Assembly: GCA_018287875.1 (NCBI GenBank)
Contig: JAGVVL010000017.1
Span: 3,348,001 to 3,412,000 of the forward strand
Length of the DNA stretch: 64,000 nucleotides
Source of the DNA: Nigrospora sphaerica
Taxonomy: Eukaryota; Ascomycota; Sordariomycetes; Amphisphaeriales; Apiosporaceae
Direction: 5' to 3'
Under the pieces are notes generated by a model. That model saw only the letters and a list, made by a program, of their open reading frames with translations, searched no databases and was not told the DNA's origin. The first letter of the stretch is position 1. Each line of letters begins with the position of its first letter. A program made the translations under genes and the position numbers. Below are positions 22,811 through 32,662 of the stretch, piece by piece.

Positions 22811-23335
22811 CTACCACAGAGGAGCGGCAATCAGAGCGCCCGAGACGAGGGCGAGGACGGCGGCACCCGCAGCCATGAGGCCAGAGCGCGAGGCAGCCTG
22901 GGGACCGGCGGCGCTGTCCTTCTTGGGCATCTCGGAGGCGGCGGCCGACGAGGCGGCGGCGGCGACGCGGCCGACGGCGCCCGTGGCGGCCGTGTAGCGG
23001 GCCTCGGCGCTGGTGACGGCGGCCTCAGCGGCCGACTTGGCGGAGCCGACGGCGGTGGCGGCGCTGCTCTTGGCGTCGGCCACCTCGGAGCTGGCCTTGG
23101 ACACGGCGCTGGAGCCCTCGGCAATCAGCGACGAGTAGAAGGAGGGCACGCGCGACGCCTGGCTGCCGACGGCCGACGTGGCCTTGTTCAGGAACGAGTC
23201 GATGTCCTCGCCGACGTGGATCTCACGGGCCTCGAGAGGCAGCGGCGCGGGCGTCGGCGCGGGCGTCGGGTTGGGGTTGGCGAGGGCGAGACCGGCGCTG
23301 CCGGCGAGGACGAGGGAGACGGCCTGGAACTTCAT
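22811..23335 (-). CDS. Small secreted Ala/Ser-rich protein, probably GPI-anchored cell-wall type
   Basis: Single exon, 174 residues. Residues 1-19 form a clear signal peptide (MKFQAVSLVLAGSAGLALA) before a Pro-rich segment (NPNPTPAPTPAPLPLEAR). 'LEAR' could be a Kex2-like or dibasic-variant processing point, but that is weak. Residues 45-135 are Ala/Ser/Val-rich with a heptad-like spacing of small residues (SSAVSKASSEVADAKSSAAT), probably helical. The C-terminus is a hydrophobic stretch (AAGAAVLALVSGALIAAPLW) after Gly/Ala/Ser residues, which is the layout of a GPI-attachment signal. There are no cysteines, so this is not a hydrophobin or CFEM protein. It is likely a plasma-membrane or wall-associated structural protein. 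No enzymatic motif is visible. Confidence 0.75.
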   Translation of the reverse strand: MKFQAVSLVLAGSAGLALANPNPTPAPTPAPLPLEAREIHVGEDIDSFLNKATSAVGSQASRVPSFYSSLIAEGSSAVSKASSEVADAKSSAATAVGSAKSAAEAAVTSAEARYTAATGAVGRVAAAASSAAASEMPKKDSAAGPQAASRSGLMAAGAAVLALVSGALIAAPLW

Positions 23336-25733
23336 GTTGGCGGTGGAGTGGTGGTGGATTGGTGGTATGAGTGGTAGGGTGAGGTGGGTGATGATGGATG
23401 TGTGGTTGATGATGGATCGGGCGAGCAGTAACGTGTGGGTGGAATACGTCTTTTGTCAACAAGACGGCGAAACAAGGCTGCTTTATACCATGCACGCCGT
23501 TGCCCGTCCCGGGTACACCGTCGCCCGTCCCGGGGGGCCAAGAGGCCTCTCTCATTTGCTTGTATGACACGAAAGCGTCGGCCAAGACTGCCCAGCAGGG
23601 TCCGTGATGTCCTTCACCAACCAGGCCGGAGCCAGGGCGGACCACATCGTCCCAATGGGGCAAGAGTGGGATTTGACAGGGGCGACGGTCGGGAGCCCCT
23701 GGCTCGCCTGGGCAATCCCCTGAGCAGTCCCTGGTGGGAGCGTCGAGCTGAAACCCCCACCCGTGCGAGGTTCCCGACGCATTCGTTGGGCCATCCTCCA
23801 CCCCGTTTGTCGTCCGAGTCGAGCAGAGGGACGTCACTGGCTGCTAACGGGAGGCGGTGGACAGGCCGGCATCAGGGGCTAGCCAGACGGGCCATGGCCG
23901 CTGCGCCTCGTCCTTCTGCGCGACCGGGGCTGCGTTGGCGTGCCCTCCGCTGCCGTCGGCGTGGGACGAGGCGTGGAGACTTGCATGCCGTGCTCTTAGT
24001 CGCCGGTCTTCCGAGGCTGAGGCTTACTGTTGGGTGTAGGCATCGAGAGAGGCGAGAGAGTCGTAAACAGAGGCTGAGGGCAGCCCTGTCGTATGCTCCT
24101 TCGTATTGGGCTGACAGCCTCTGGGGATCTGCGCTTCCGCTCTGCCAACCAACGTCGGCCAAGACCAACCCCAGGCCTAATGAAACGCGGAAAAACCAGC
24201 GCCCTTGACGCCATTAATCTGCCCGAGGCGGCGCATTACTCCTTGCCTCGATCAGGACCACCAGCTAGCGATTCAGGCTGTGCGTGCTGTCTCGCTGGCG
24301 CCACGCAGACTGCGACACATACACACACGCACGCGCACACGCACACACACACACACACAATCTTCCAGCCCTTTTGTCGACCTACGTCATTGGAGGCCCT
24401 CGCATTGATGTAGGGCCGATGTCACCATCACCTGGGTGCTTCCGAAACCCCAGCCGTCTTGCTTTTTCTTGTCGCGCGGTCGATGGGACGACGCCTACTA
24501 CCGGTCAGTGTATGTACATCGTAGTCCGATGCCGTATTGCCGTGTTGCCGTATCCCGTCGCGGCCCCTTGATCTCCATGCCGCTAAATTTAGCCGGGGGG
24601 CAAGGTTCAGGTACCGTACACAGTAAGCTTGATGTTGGGGTAACGATGCGCGAGAAAACGGCGCAGAAGCTTGGTGCCTTCCAGATCACTAGAGATCCAT
24701 CTACCATTTAGGCATCTGCCATATAGGTATGGGTATTCGAGGTATTCCGGAGCATCCTAGGCTATACAAGTCAATCAGCCCGTGTTGGTGCAGGAGGTAG
24801 TCAGTTCATCTGCTTCTACCTGTACTTGTGTACGACGTAGGCTGTGGCTGGATCAGGAACACTTCCGACTTTTCAATAGGGGCGATCGCCATGCCCCGAC
24901 CGTTAATCCAATCAATCAGGTGGCTGGCTTCCACCTTGGCCGCTTCCCTCTTTATGGTTCTCCTGCCGCAGCCACCCGATCATCGTGGCTACGTAACTGG
25001 CCTAGAAAGGTAGGAGGGTAAGCAAGTAGATAGCATGGCAGGCAGCCAGCTTCCTACCACCTCCCACCCCCGAATCAAGTCCTTTGGTGACGCCATCCCT
25101 AAACTGCTGCTGTTGCTGCTGTTTACCCACGCCTACGACGTCGTCTTCTTCAACCCGGTATCTGGACTAGACCTACCGTATCCTCTCTTCTCTACTGTCA
25201 CTCCTCCCGCCTTGCCATGCCACGTGGGCGCACGGCGACGAGGATGGACGTTTCAAAACCCTCGGCAGTCTCCGGGCGAGAGCCACTACGGCGGTCAACC
25301 GCGTCAGCAGCCCTGGAAGCTGGCCAGCACGAAGTCACCCTCTTCCAGTGATAGCAGTCCAAGATTTGACGCGAGCGGGGCCGGGCCCAGTTCCCTGCCC
25401 CAGAGTTGCCCAGCGTGCAACGCGGCCACGAGAGCCGACAGGCCAAGCCGCGTGAAGCAGGGCGGCATCCCATCGCAAGCCACCTACTTACGTAGCTTCC
25501 CCTCCAACGACCGATAGGCGACTCAAGCAACCTCAGCTCGCCCGCCATCGTCGACTTGGCCCGAAATCAACCTCTCTCCCTCCCCCAACCAACTTTACCC
25601 GGCCTTGTTGTAGTGCTGCCTCGTTCCCCTCGCCAAGCGTCACGTTGCCTGCATCGCCTCCTCCGCCCCTCCGTCCGTATCCGCATCTGCACTGGCAAGC
25701 CGCGCCCCTTCTCCCCGCATCATCGCAACCGCC
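23336..25733. promoter_or_regulatory. Divergent promoter region, secreted protein / phospholipase C
   Basis: About 2.4 kb between divergent genes. The side next to the secreted-protein gene (23336-23440) is CACC/CATCA-rich on the coding strand, typical of well-expressed fungal leaders. A (CA)n-type microsatellite lies at about 24314-24360. The 25.5-25.73 kb part is C-rich leader sequence before PLC. No gene is supported. Confidence 0.4.
24314..24360. repeat. (CA)n microsatellite
   Basis: Interrupted CA/CG dinucleotide repeat of roughly 47 bp, ending in a pure run of CA units. Non-coding context. Confidence 0.8.
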
Positions 25734-27965
25734 ATGCCGGAGAAACAAGACGTCAAGGCGCCGCCTATCCCCGTCGAGCAGTCGGCCCATCAGGCTGGCG
25801 GTGGCCAGCCCAGCGGCGATAACCGGGAACGTACCGTCCGCTCCCTCAACCCCTCGGTGCTGCCGCATCTCGAGGCTCTCTTCGCCCGCCACGCCGGTAC
25901 CAACAAGAAATGGAACAAGGACCAGGTCGTCGCTTTCCTGCATCATGTACAGGCCGATCGCGTTACCGACCCTGACCCCGACGCCGATATCTCCGTCCAG
26001 GACGAAGTCGACCTCAACACCTTTCTGCACTACATGACCTCGCCCGCCGCCAACGCCCAAGCCCCGCTCGAGGATGTCGATCTCTCCTGGCCCATGAGCA
26101 GCTACTATATCAGCTCCAGCCACAACACCTACCTGACGGGCAACCAGCTGTATAGCGAGTCCAGCACCGATGCCTACACCAACGTGCTGCTGCGAGGGTG
26201 CCGTTGTATTGAAGTGGATGTGTGGGATGGCGACGACACCGACTCGGAGTCGTCATCGGACGAGGAGAGCAGCGAGGACTCCGAATATGCCGAAAAGAAG
26301 GCCATTAAGAAAACCGGTCGCCGCGACCGCCTGGCCTCGAAACTGCCCTCGTCGCTCGCGAGCCGTTTACACCTGAGATCGTCGAGTAAGAGCACACCTG
26401 CCAATACGAACAACACAGACGATACTGCTCCGGCTGCCAAGACAACCAAGGCAAAGTCCGGTGCGAAGCCAGAGGCGACGCCTGAAACAAAGGCCGAAGT
26501 GAAGCCAGAGGCGACGCCTGAAACAAAGGCCGAAGTGAAGCCCAGGCCAGTAACCCAGAATCCAGCTCCATCGGACGCCTCCAAAACTACCGATTCGCCG
26601 CTGGAAAAGACACTGAGTGCCCCCGAACCTCAAGTCTTCGATATCGAGCCCCGGGTGCTGCACGGCTACACCTTGACCAAGGACATCACGTTCCGCGCCG
26701 TCTGCGAGGCCATCAAGGAGAGTGCCTTTGCCGTTACCGACCTTCCACTGATTGTCAGCCTCGAGGTCCACTGCTCGGCCAGCCAGCAGGAGATCATGGT
26801 GCACATCATGAAGGAAACCTGGTCTGAGTACCTGATTCCCCCACCCGATGTGGACGCTCAGGTGCTACCGGCTCCCGGGGAGTTGCGGAGGAAAATCTTG
26901 GTCAAGGTCAAGTACTCTCCGCCGTCTGATGGCCTGACCTCAATCAACACGAACGCCTCGCAGGCCTCGCAGCTTTCCAAAATGTCGACGCAGACTTCCC
27001 AGTACAGCAACCTGCCCCCTGACGCGCAGAACCCCGATGCCCCGCCGCCAAAGCCCAAGAAAAAGTCCAAGGTCATACAGATGCTGAGCGACATGGGCGT
27101 CTACACGCGCGGCGTCTCGTTCAAGTCCCTGGATCAGCCCGAGGCGCAAATGCCCACTCACATTTTTTCCGTCTCGGAACGAAGCCTGATGGAAGTGCAC
27201 GAAAAACGTGCGCCCGACCTGTTCCAGCACAATCAGCACTTCCTGATGCGTACGTACCCCTCGGGCATGCGCATCGGCTCTTCCAACTTGGACCCGCCGG
27301 CTTTCTGGCGCAAGGGTGTCCAGGTCGTGGCGCTCAACTGGCAGAGGTGGGACGAGGGAATGATGCTGAACGAGGGCATGTTCTCGGGCTCGGGTGGCTG
27401 GGTTTTGAAACCTGAAGGATACCGAGGCGAGCGGCCGGTGGCCACGACGGACAACGCCCCGTCGGCTGCCTTGTCCAAGGGAGACATTGCGATGGTGCCG
27501 CCCAACCCGCAGGTCATACATCAGACCCTCCACCTCAAGATCTCGGTGCTGGCTGCACAGGACCTGCCCCTGCCCGAGAAGGACGACAAGGCGTCGAGCT
27601 TCAAGCCCTACCTCAAGGTCGAGCTGCACACGGAGCCGCACTTCAGTGTGCAGGCCAAGCTCGAGAAGTCGGGCAAGGCCAAGGAGGGAGAGTACAAGGC
27701 CAAGACGAAGACGAAGAAGGGCATTCACCCCGACTTTGGAGGGGAGCTGCTGGAGTTCAAAGATGTTCCGGGCGTGACTCCCGAACTGGCCTTTGTACGG
27801 TTTCTCGTCAAAGATGACGAGTTCGGCCACGATCCTATAGCAGCGTGGGCCTGCATCCGTCTGGACCGGCTGCGGACCGGATACCGATTCGTCAATTTCA
27901 TGGACAACCAGGGCGTGGCCAGCAAGGGCAAGATGCTGATCAAGGTGGAAAAGAGGATGTGTTAG
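25734..27965 (+). CDS. plc1: Phosphoinositide-specific phospholipase C (PLC-delta type)
   Basis: Single exon, 743 residues. It hydrolyses PI(4,5)P2 to diacylglycerol and IP3 at the membrane, in a Ca2+-dependent way. An EF-hand-like region occupies about 40-110. The X box starts with 'YYISSSHNTYLTGNQ', with the first catalytic His at residue 130, and continues to 'RCIEVDVWDG' (Glu160 and Asp162 as Ca2+ ligands). It resumes at 'LHGYTLTKDI' (second catalytic His, residue 310) and 'LPLIVSLEVHC' (Glu344). The Y box follows ('GVYTRGVSFKSL', then 'RTYPSGMRIGSSNLDPPAFW', then 'QVVALNWQ'). The C-terminal C2 domain begins near 'LHLKISVLAAQDLPLPEKD'. The oddity is a ~135-residue acidic then Lys/Thr/Ala-rich insert (about 166-300) inside the X domain, with an exact 12-residue tandem duplication. 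All catalytic residues are present, so it should be active. Confidence 0.95.
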   Translation: MPEKQDVKAPPIPVEQSAHQAGGGQPSGDNRERTVRSLNPSVLPHLEALFARHAGTNKKWNKDQVVAFLHHVQADRVTDPDPDADISVQDEVDLNTFLHYMTSPAANAQAPLEDVDLSWPMSSYYISSSHNTYLTGNQLYSESSTDAYTNVLLRGCRCIEVDVWDGDDTDSESSSDEESSEDSEYAEKKAIKKTGRRDRLASKLPSSLASRLHLRSSSKSTPANTNNTDDTAPAAKTTKAKSGAKPEATPETKAEVKPEATPETKAEVKPRPVTQNPAPSDASKTTDSPLEKTLSAPEPQVFDIEPRVLHGYTLTKDITFRAVCEAIKESAFAVTDLPLIVSLEVHCSASQQEIMVHIMKETWSEYLIPPPDVDAQVLPAPGELRRKILVKVKYSPPSDGLTSINTNASQASQLSKMSTQTSQYSNLPPDAQNPDAPPPKPKKKSKVIQMLSDMGVYTRGVSFKSLDQPEAQMPTHIFSVSERSLMEVHEKRAPDLFQHNQHFLMRTYPSGMRIGSSNLDPPAFWRKGVQVVALNWQRWDEGMMLNEGMFSGSGGWVLKPEGYRGERPVATTDNAPSAALSKGDIAMVPPNPQVIHQTLHLKISVLAAQDLPLPEKDDKASSFKPYLKVELHTEPHFSVQAKLEKSGKAKEGEYKAKTKTKKGIHPDFGGELLEFKDVPGVTPELAFVRFLVKDDEFGHDPIAAWACIRLDRLRTGYRFVNFMDNQGVASKGKMLIKVEKRMC
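26465..26536 (+). repeat. 36-bp exact tandem duplication inside PLC
   Basis: Units 26465-26500 and 26501-26536 are identical, and a partial third copy starts at 26537. Each encodes KPEATPETKAEV. It lies in the disordered insert of the X domain and keeps the frame. Confidence 0.95.
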
Positions 27966-28643
27966 GCAGCGAGCCATGTGTTTGCACACCGTGGCGACAA
28001 GTGAGGCCTCGCTGGACGACCACCTTCCATATTGAGCCATGTAGAACAAGATCTAATGAATGACCCCGAACTTCTTGCCATCACTTGTCGGTATGGCAGC
28101 TTCCTGGCATTAGGCAGGGTGCCGGCGGATGGCCCGATGCCCTCCCTTTGCTTGCTTGGTGCTTTGTGGTGCTTCCCATTTATGGACAGGACTTGCGATA
28201 GCGACCCTCCTGCTGGCAATGGGGTCGTGTCATTGGCCGGGAAAGTTTGGAAGCCTCGAAACAACGAGATGGTGGCGTTGTTGAAAGGTACCCAGTAGGA
28301 ACCACACAGACCCGACTGCGGTCGACTGCACATGTATCAGACGTCTATCAAGCAGCCTACGTCATCCACCCTTACCTGCCGTTACTCTACAGCGACGAAG
28401 TCCCTAACCGCCACGCCATGCTGAATAGTCAAGAGCTCCCTTGAAATGTCGCTATACTTCCTGGCCTTCTCGGGTCTCACTAGCCATGACAAGTGGATGC
28501 TTGCACCCCAGCAATATAGGACTGTTGCCAACATCTCACCGCCGGAAAGTCCAACGTTCATCCCACCCATCCTTCCAAAACAGCCCCCCCCCCTTCCCCC
28601 GGATTCTTCCATCTCCAAATAGTAGCCACTGAGCCTTCTTGAA
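27966..28643. other. Intergenic, downstream of PLC
   Basis: About 680 bp of 3' flank. No supported gene. A C-rich run occurs near 28580-28600. Confidence 0.45.
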
Positions 28644-29639
28644 GTGCCGTCCCATACTTTGCTTTCAAATCGTCGTAGAGCCTCCTATTTCCATCTCAAC
28701 TTACCAGCGCGTTACAGCCGCATACACCCTGGCCACCAAACGCCCCTGGATGAGAAGGCGCGGCCCTTTCGCAGCAGTGAGGACCAGCAATGGCTCGACC
28801 ACGCGCAAGCCGTCCGAGCCTACGATCGGGAATGTTCCCAGTGCTCCATGCACAATGCCGCATGGGAGCGTGGCTACGACGGAAGAAGCGGCACCGAAGT
28901 CCCAGGGTGGCAGCCATTGACCGATGACGCTGAGGGGGCGGCTCGCCGAAGAAAAGAACATGAAAAAGACGACGAGGACATTTCCTACGTCGTGGCGGCG
29001 GACCAGGCCCCCTTTCCATCGTACTAGTTAGCGCTCCCGCTGGAGGCTCCCCCAGGACGTGATACGTGCTATGCCACGGACTTATTTATGTGTCAGCATG
29101 CCCTCATGTGCCTCGACGCGGAATGGAGAGCGATGGCGGTCGTTGGCGGCCGCAAATTTGGTTTCGTCAAGTTATGGCAGGCTCGGCTCCAGCGAGGCAC
29201 GGGCCGGCCGTCGTGCACGGTCAAGCAGTGAAGAACTTGCCATTAACGACGAACGGCTCATGATCGATGGTACATGGATCTGTCGTCGAGAGCATGCCCG
29301 CAGCGAAGAGCTGCCCAGCCACGCACAGATGGCCAGCACCTGCGCACCCGAACCGCCGGTTATGCTGCTGGATACGTCGGACAAGAATCAGACTCGACGA
29401 ATTCTTATAACCGTCTGTCCATGTTTAGCAACAGACAACGTTTACCTGAACGCCAGCCACACATCGCTGCGGCCGCACGCAGATTCCCTACTTTTGCAAT
29501 CGGACAAGACCTCCCCAGCGAGTCCAGAGGGCTTGGGGCCCAAGAGTCTAGACGGGGCTATGGAGAAGAAGAGGATAGTCTTCCTGCGGGCGCCGAACAG
29601 GGGCCCGGAAAGAGATACAAGGAGGTTCAGCCGGTCTAG
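28644..29639 (+). pseudogene. Coding-like frame interrupted by stops; possible gene relic
   Basis: One reading frame on the plus strand reads as plausible protein across about 1 kb but is cut by stops at 29025-29027 (TAG), 29229-29231 (TGA), 29244-29246 (TAA) and 29637-29639 (TAG). Segments include 'QQWLDHAQAVRAYDRECSQC', 'CQHALMCLDAEWRAMAVVGG' and 'RQRLPERQPHIAAAARRFPT'. All segments share the same frame, and each stop could have come from CAG, CGA or CAA by a single C-to-T change. There is no ATG at the 5' end, so an upstream exon or decay of the start must be assumed. I do not recognise the family. A competing ATG-less frame over 29059-29676 is open for 206 codons but looks less natural. 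The call is tentative. Confidence 0.25.
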
Positions 29640-29792
29640 CAGTATGAATCGGCACGGGATCCAGAGCAGCGGGTGAGGGCTCTATCGTCGCCTAATAGGG
29701 AGCCTGGGGTAGTATTTTTTTCCCCCAATTCGGCTTATCATTCGCCTGCGGGTCGCAGGAGCGCCTCGACGGTATACTACTCCTTTATCTAT

Positions 29793-31704
29793 TTACGAGG
29801 CACCGAGCTCTGGTTCGAGAAAACTGTGGTGCGCCGTCGTAAAGATTAGGTCAATAGATACCCCATCGGCGCCGCCGCCGTTGTTGCTCTCCATTGCCTG
29901 GAATGGCCGCTTCCGCGTTTCCGACGTTTGGGTTGACGGAGTCGACGTCTGCCAATGGTCCTCTGCTTCCGAAACATCTTCATACTCGTCTTGCGCGACG
30001 GTATGTTCGGCGTACCTGCTGTAGCTCCGCTTGGATGCTCGGGGGGCTTTGAGGGTTGGCCTAAAGCTCCGGTGTTCCCTGGCCGTCTGCTTCGCCCTTA
30101 ATCCCAGGCCACGCATTTTATCCTCATATCCATCCTTATTATCATTGTCTTCTTCTTGAAGCAGCGAAATCCGTGCCGCCACCGACGAAAACTGACTGTT
30201 GCCTGCCTGGGACGCCCCTGTCCCATCACCCGGCCAAAGCTGCTACTGCTGCTGCCACGCTTCTAGCATGGCGTCGTACCCATCCGGTACCGCCTCCCCG
30301 TCCGTCCCGTCGCGGGGGAGGAGGACGTACCCAAACAGCGCGGCGACGCTGAGGCCTTGCCGGGTCCGGGCCGCCGCATCGACCATGCAGGGCCAGACGT
30401 CGCGCGGGCGCAGGGCGGCGACGGTGTGGTGGAGGTCAGAATGCCGGGTTGGTGGGTGTTTCCGAGCGTGAAGCCGCTGAGGTACGGGGCTTCTTTGGCG
30501 CGGTGATGCCTTTGCGGCGGCGACACGCGCCGGTCCAAGCTGGGCGACGTGGAGGCCGGGGTGACGGTTTGGGCCAGGGCGGAGTAGAGAGACAGTTTGT
30601 AGTCGTCGACGTGGATCTTAGAGGTCATTAGCGGTGCGCCGGCTTCCGTGCCGTTTACACTTTGCTTCCTCGTCCGGATCTGTCCACGAACAGACGGTCC
30701 ATTCTCTCGTCACACCCTCCCCCTTCGCTCCGTGACTGCGAAGTGGCGACGGAACCGGGGGGGGGGGACAATAACAAGAAGGAGGCGCGAGAACTCACCC
30801 GCGATCGTAGCATCTTGGCCAGCGCCATCCACACGTCCTCGCAGCCGTATGTCCAGGCGTGCAGGTAAAAGACGGCGTTGGGCGGGCAGGCGGCGACGCG
30901 ACGCAGCAACTCGCCCAGCACCTCGCCTTGGTCGCCAGCGGCACATAAACCACGTCGGACGTGTCCAGGTGCACGCGATCCAGCACCCGTAGACCCGCCG
31001 TCGTGTACTCGACGAGCGCCGGGTGGCGGACGAGCGAGTCGACCCACCACGGCTTCGCGCGCACGTCGCCCGTGTAGATCACGGCTCTACCGTCGCCTTC
31101 GATGACTAGATTTCCCGCGGGTCAGTACTTGGTGGCTATCTTGCTCGATCCTCCTCCCCTCAACCCATCGCGGCAACACAAGAGGCCAGTTTTTTATATT
31201 CGTGTTCGTTTCGCCTCTTCCCCAGTCAAATGTTCTCCTTCGATCCCAGGTCGGCTGGGGCCCTTTCTTCGGCCCCCTTGCCCATCACAAGGGAGCGGAG
31301 GGACGGGCAGGCTCACGAAACATGACGGTGCCGACGCAGTGGTTCGCGTCGACCAACGTGACGCGGACAGCGTGGACGGGGCCGGCCGTCTCAAGGAGGA
31401 CGGGGGCGTCGAGCGGCAGGGCCCTTGAGCAAGGCGCGCAGGCGGCGGTAGGACGGATGGGGGCGGGCCTCGGCGTCGCCGCGCACAAAGGCCAGCCGGC
31501 CCGGCCGCCGCGTGAGCCGCAGCACCAGCGCCCGTGTCGCCGCTGAACAGTACACAAAGGGCCCGCGGTGCGCCTCGAGGCCGGCCAGGTGGTCGTTATG
31601 GGCGTGGCTCAGCAGGCAGGCCCGCGGCGCCGGCCGTCCCGCCGCAGAAGAAGTCCACCTGCAGGTAGGGAAAACTCCCGGATGTGCCCGTCAAAGGTCG
31701 ACAT
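29793..31704 (-). pseudogene. Artemis/SNM1-type DNA-repair metallo-beta-lactamase, broken gene
   Basis: Read on the minus strand from the ATG at 31702-31704 (MSTFDGHIREF). Family landmarks are in the right order: 'LLSHAHNDHLAGLEAHRGPF' (HxHxDH metal site), 'VRVTLVDANHCVGTVMF', 'VIYTGDVRAKPWWVDSLVRH', 'HLDTSDVV', 'VFYLHAWTYGCEDVWMALAK', 'IHVDDYKLSLYSAL' and 'GNTHQPGIL'. They fall in different frames. Shifts are needed near 31668-31674, 31621, 31420-31424, 30922-30928 and 30438-30442. The first three look like one extra base in a T or G run; the last two look like one missing base. Two ordinary introns, 31106-31316 and 30617-30798, have good GT/AG ends and need no repair. An in-frame TAG at 30243-30245 follows CAG codons, and a coding-like, disordered C-terminal region continues in the same frame to 29793. 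An intact member would be a 5' exonuclease/endonuclease for end joining or crosslink repair. The alternative is local sequence error. Confidence 0.75.
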
Positions 31705-32662
31705 TGGGCGCGGCTCGCGAGGCGGTTGCGATGGTATTCGGAAAGCCGTGGGTAGATTGTAGGCGCTGGGTCGCCGGAAGGTAAGATACAAGCCATTATC
31801 CCTGTAATGCTGTATGTTTGTTACCAGCACCAGCCATGGATGCCGGCATGGGATGGGATGTACTTACCTCGACTGCTGCGGCACGGGTTGCGACGGTGGC
31901 AGCGCCTTCCCAGGTCGGCACCAGGCGACACAGCCCGCAATGGATGCCATGCAGTGTCCAAGTAAGTACCTAACTTCCCATGATAAATAGGAGTCACTTC
32001 TGTCACTAATTGCTATATACCCTCAGTCTTGGGCCCGTTTCCGCCTCCCAAGTTGAAGCCTGGAGAGTGACTGAGCCGGCGCATTGGGCGCCGATGCGCG
32101 AAGCTGGACCCGAAGCAGCTCAAGGTTCCCCGTAAATTCTACCCCCTAGCGCTACTTGGTTAGAGTATAACTTAGTGGGACAGCCCAGAGCATCACCCAT
32201 GGATGGATCGTGGATGACTCGGCGTCGAATCTTCTTCTCCTTCTTGCCAGGTCCTCGCGTGTGCACCAGTGGCAGAACCTCCATTCTTGTGACTGCTGCC
32301 GCTTGAATCAGAATCTGTCGCCCTGGCCCCGATCTTGCCGACATTCCTTTCGGCACGAGCGAGGGCGTGAGACTGGCTGAAACGCCGCCGACGCCGCCAT
32401 CAGCGCACTTGAACCCCGACGGTACCGAACGAGACGGCCCAGTTCGATCTCTCTCCAAATACTATACATTTGCGAAAGGCAAGGGAAGACATCGCATTCC
32501 ATTGCAATCGCTGGTCGGCCGTATACAAAATACAGTCTGTCTAGTCCCGGCCGTCCGTCTCCGTCAAAAATGCCCGACGCCATCCCGGAACAAGCATGTG
32601 GTAGTGGACGTTGAACTGTTCATTGTCCGTCCCGTCGTCGCTTTGTCTGCCTTGTTCATTCT
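31705..32662. other. Intergenic
   Basis: About 960 bp upstream of the broken Artemis-type gene and downstream of the next minus-strand gene. No supported gene. Confidence 0.45.

Noticed and set aside
25035..25517. 160-codon ATG frame upstream of PLC
   Set aside because: Hydrophobic Leu run near the start is from a CTG repeat; remainder has no domain, and the stretch is more likely promoter and 5' leader.
26940..28049. 369-codon minus-strand frame opposite PLC
   Set aside because: Antisense shadow of the PLC Y/C2 region.
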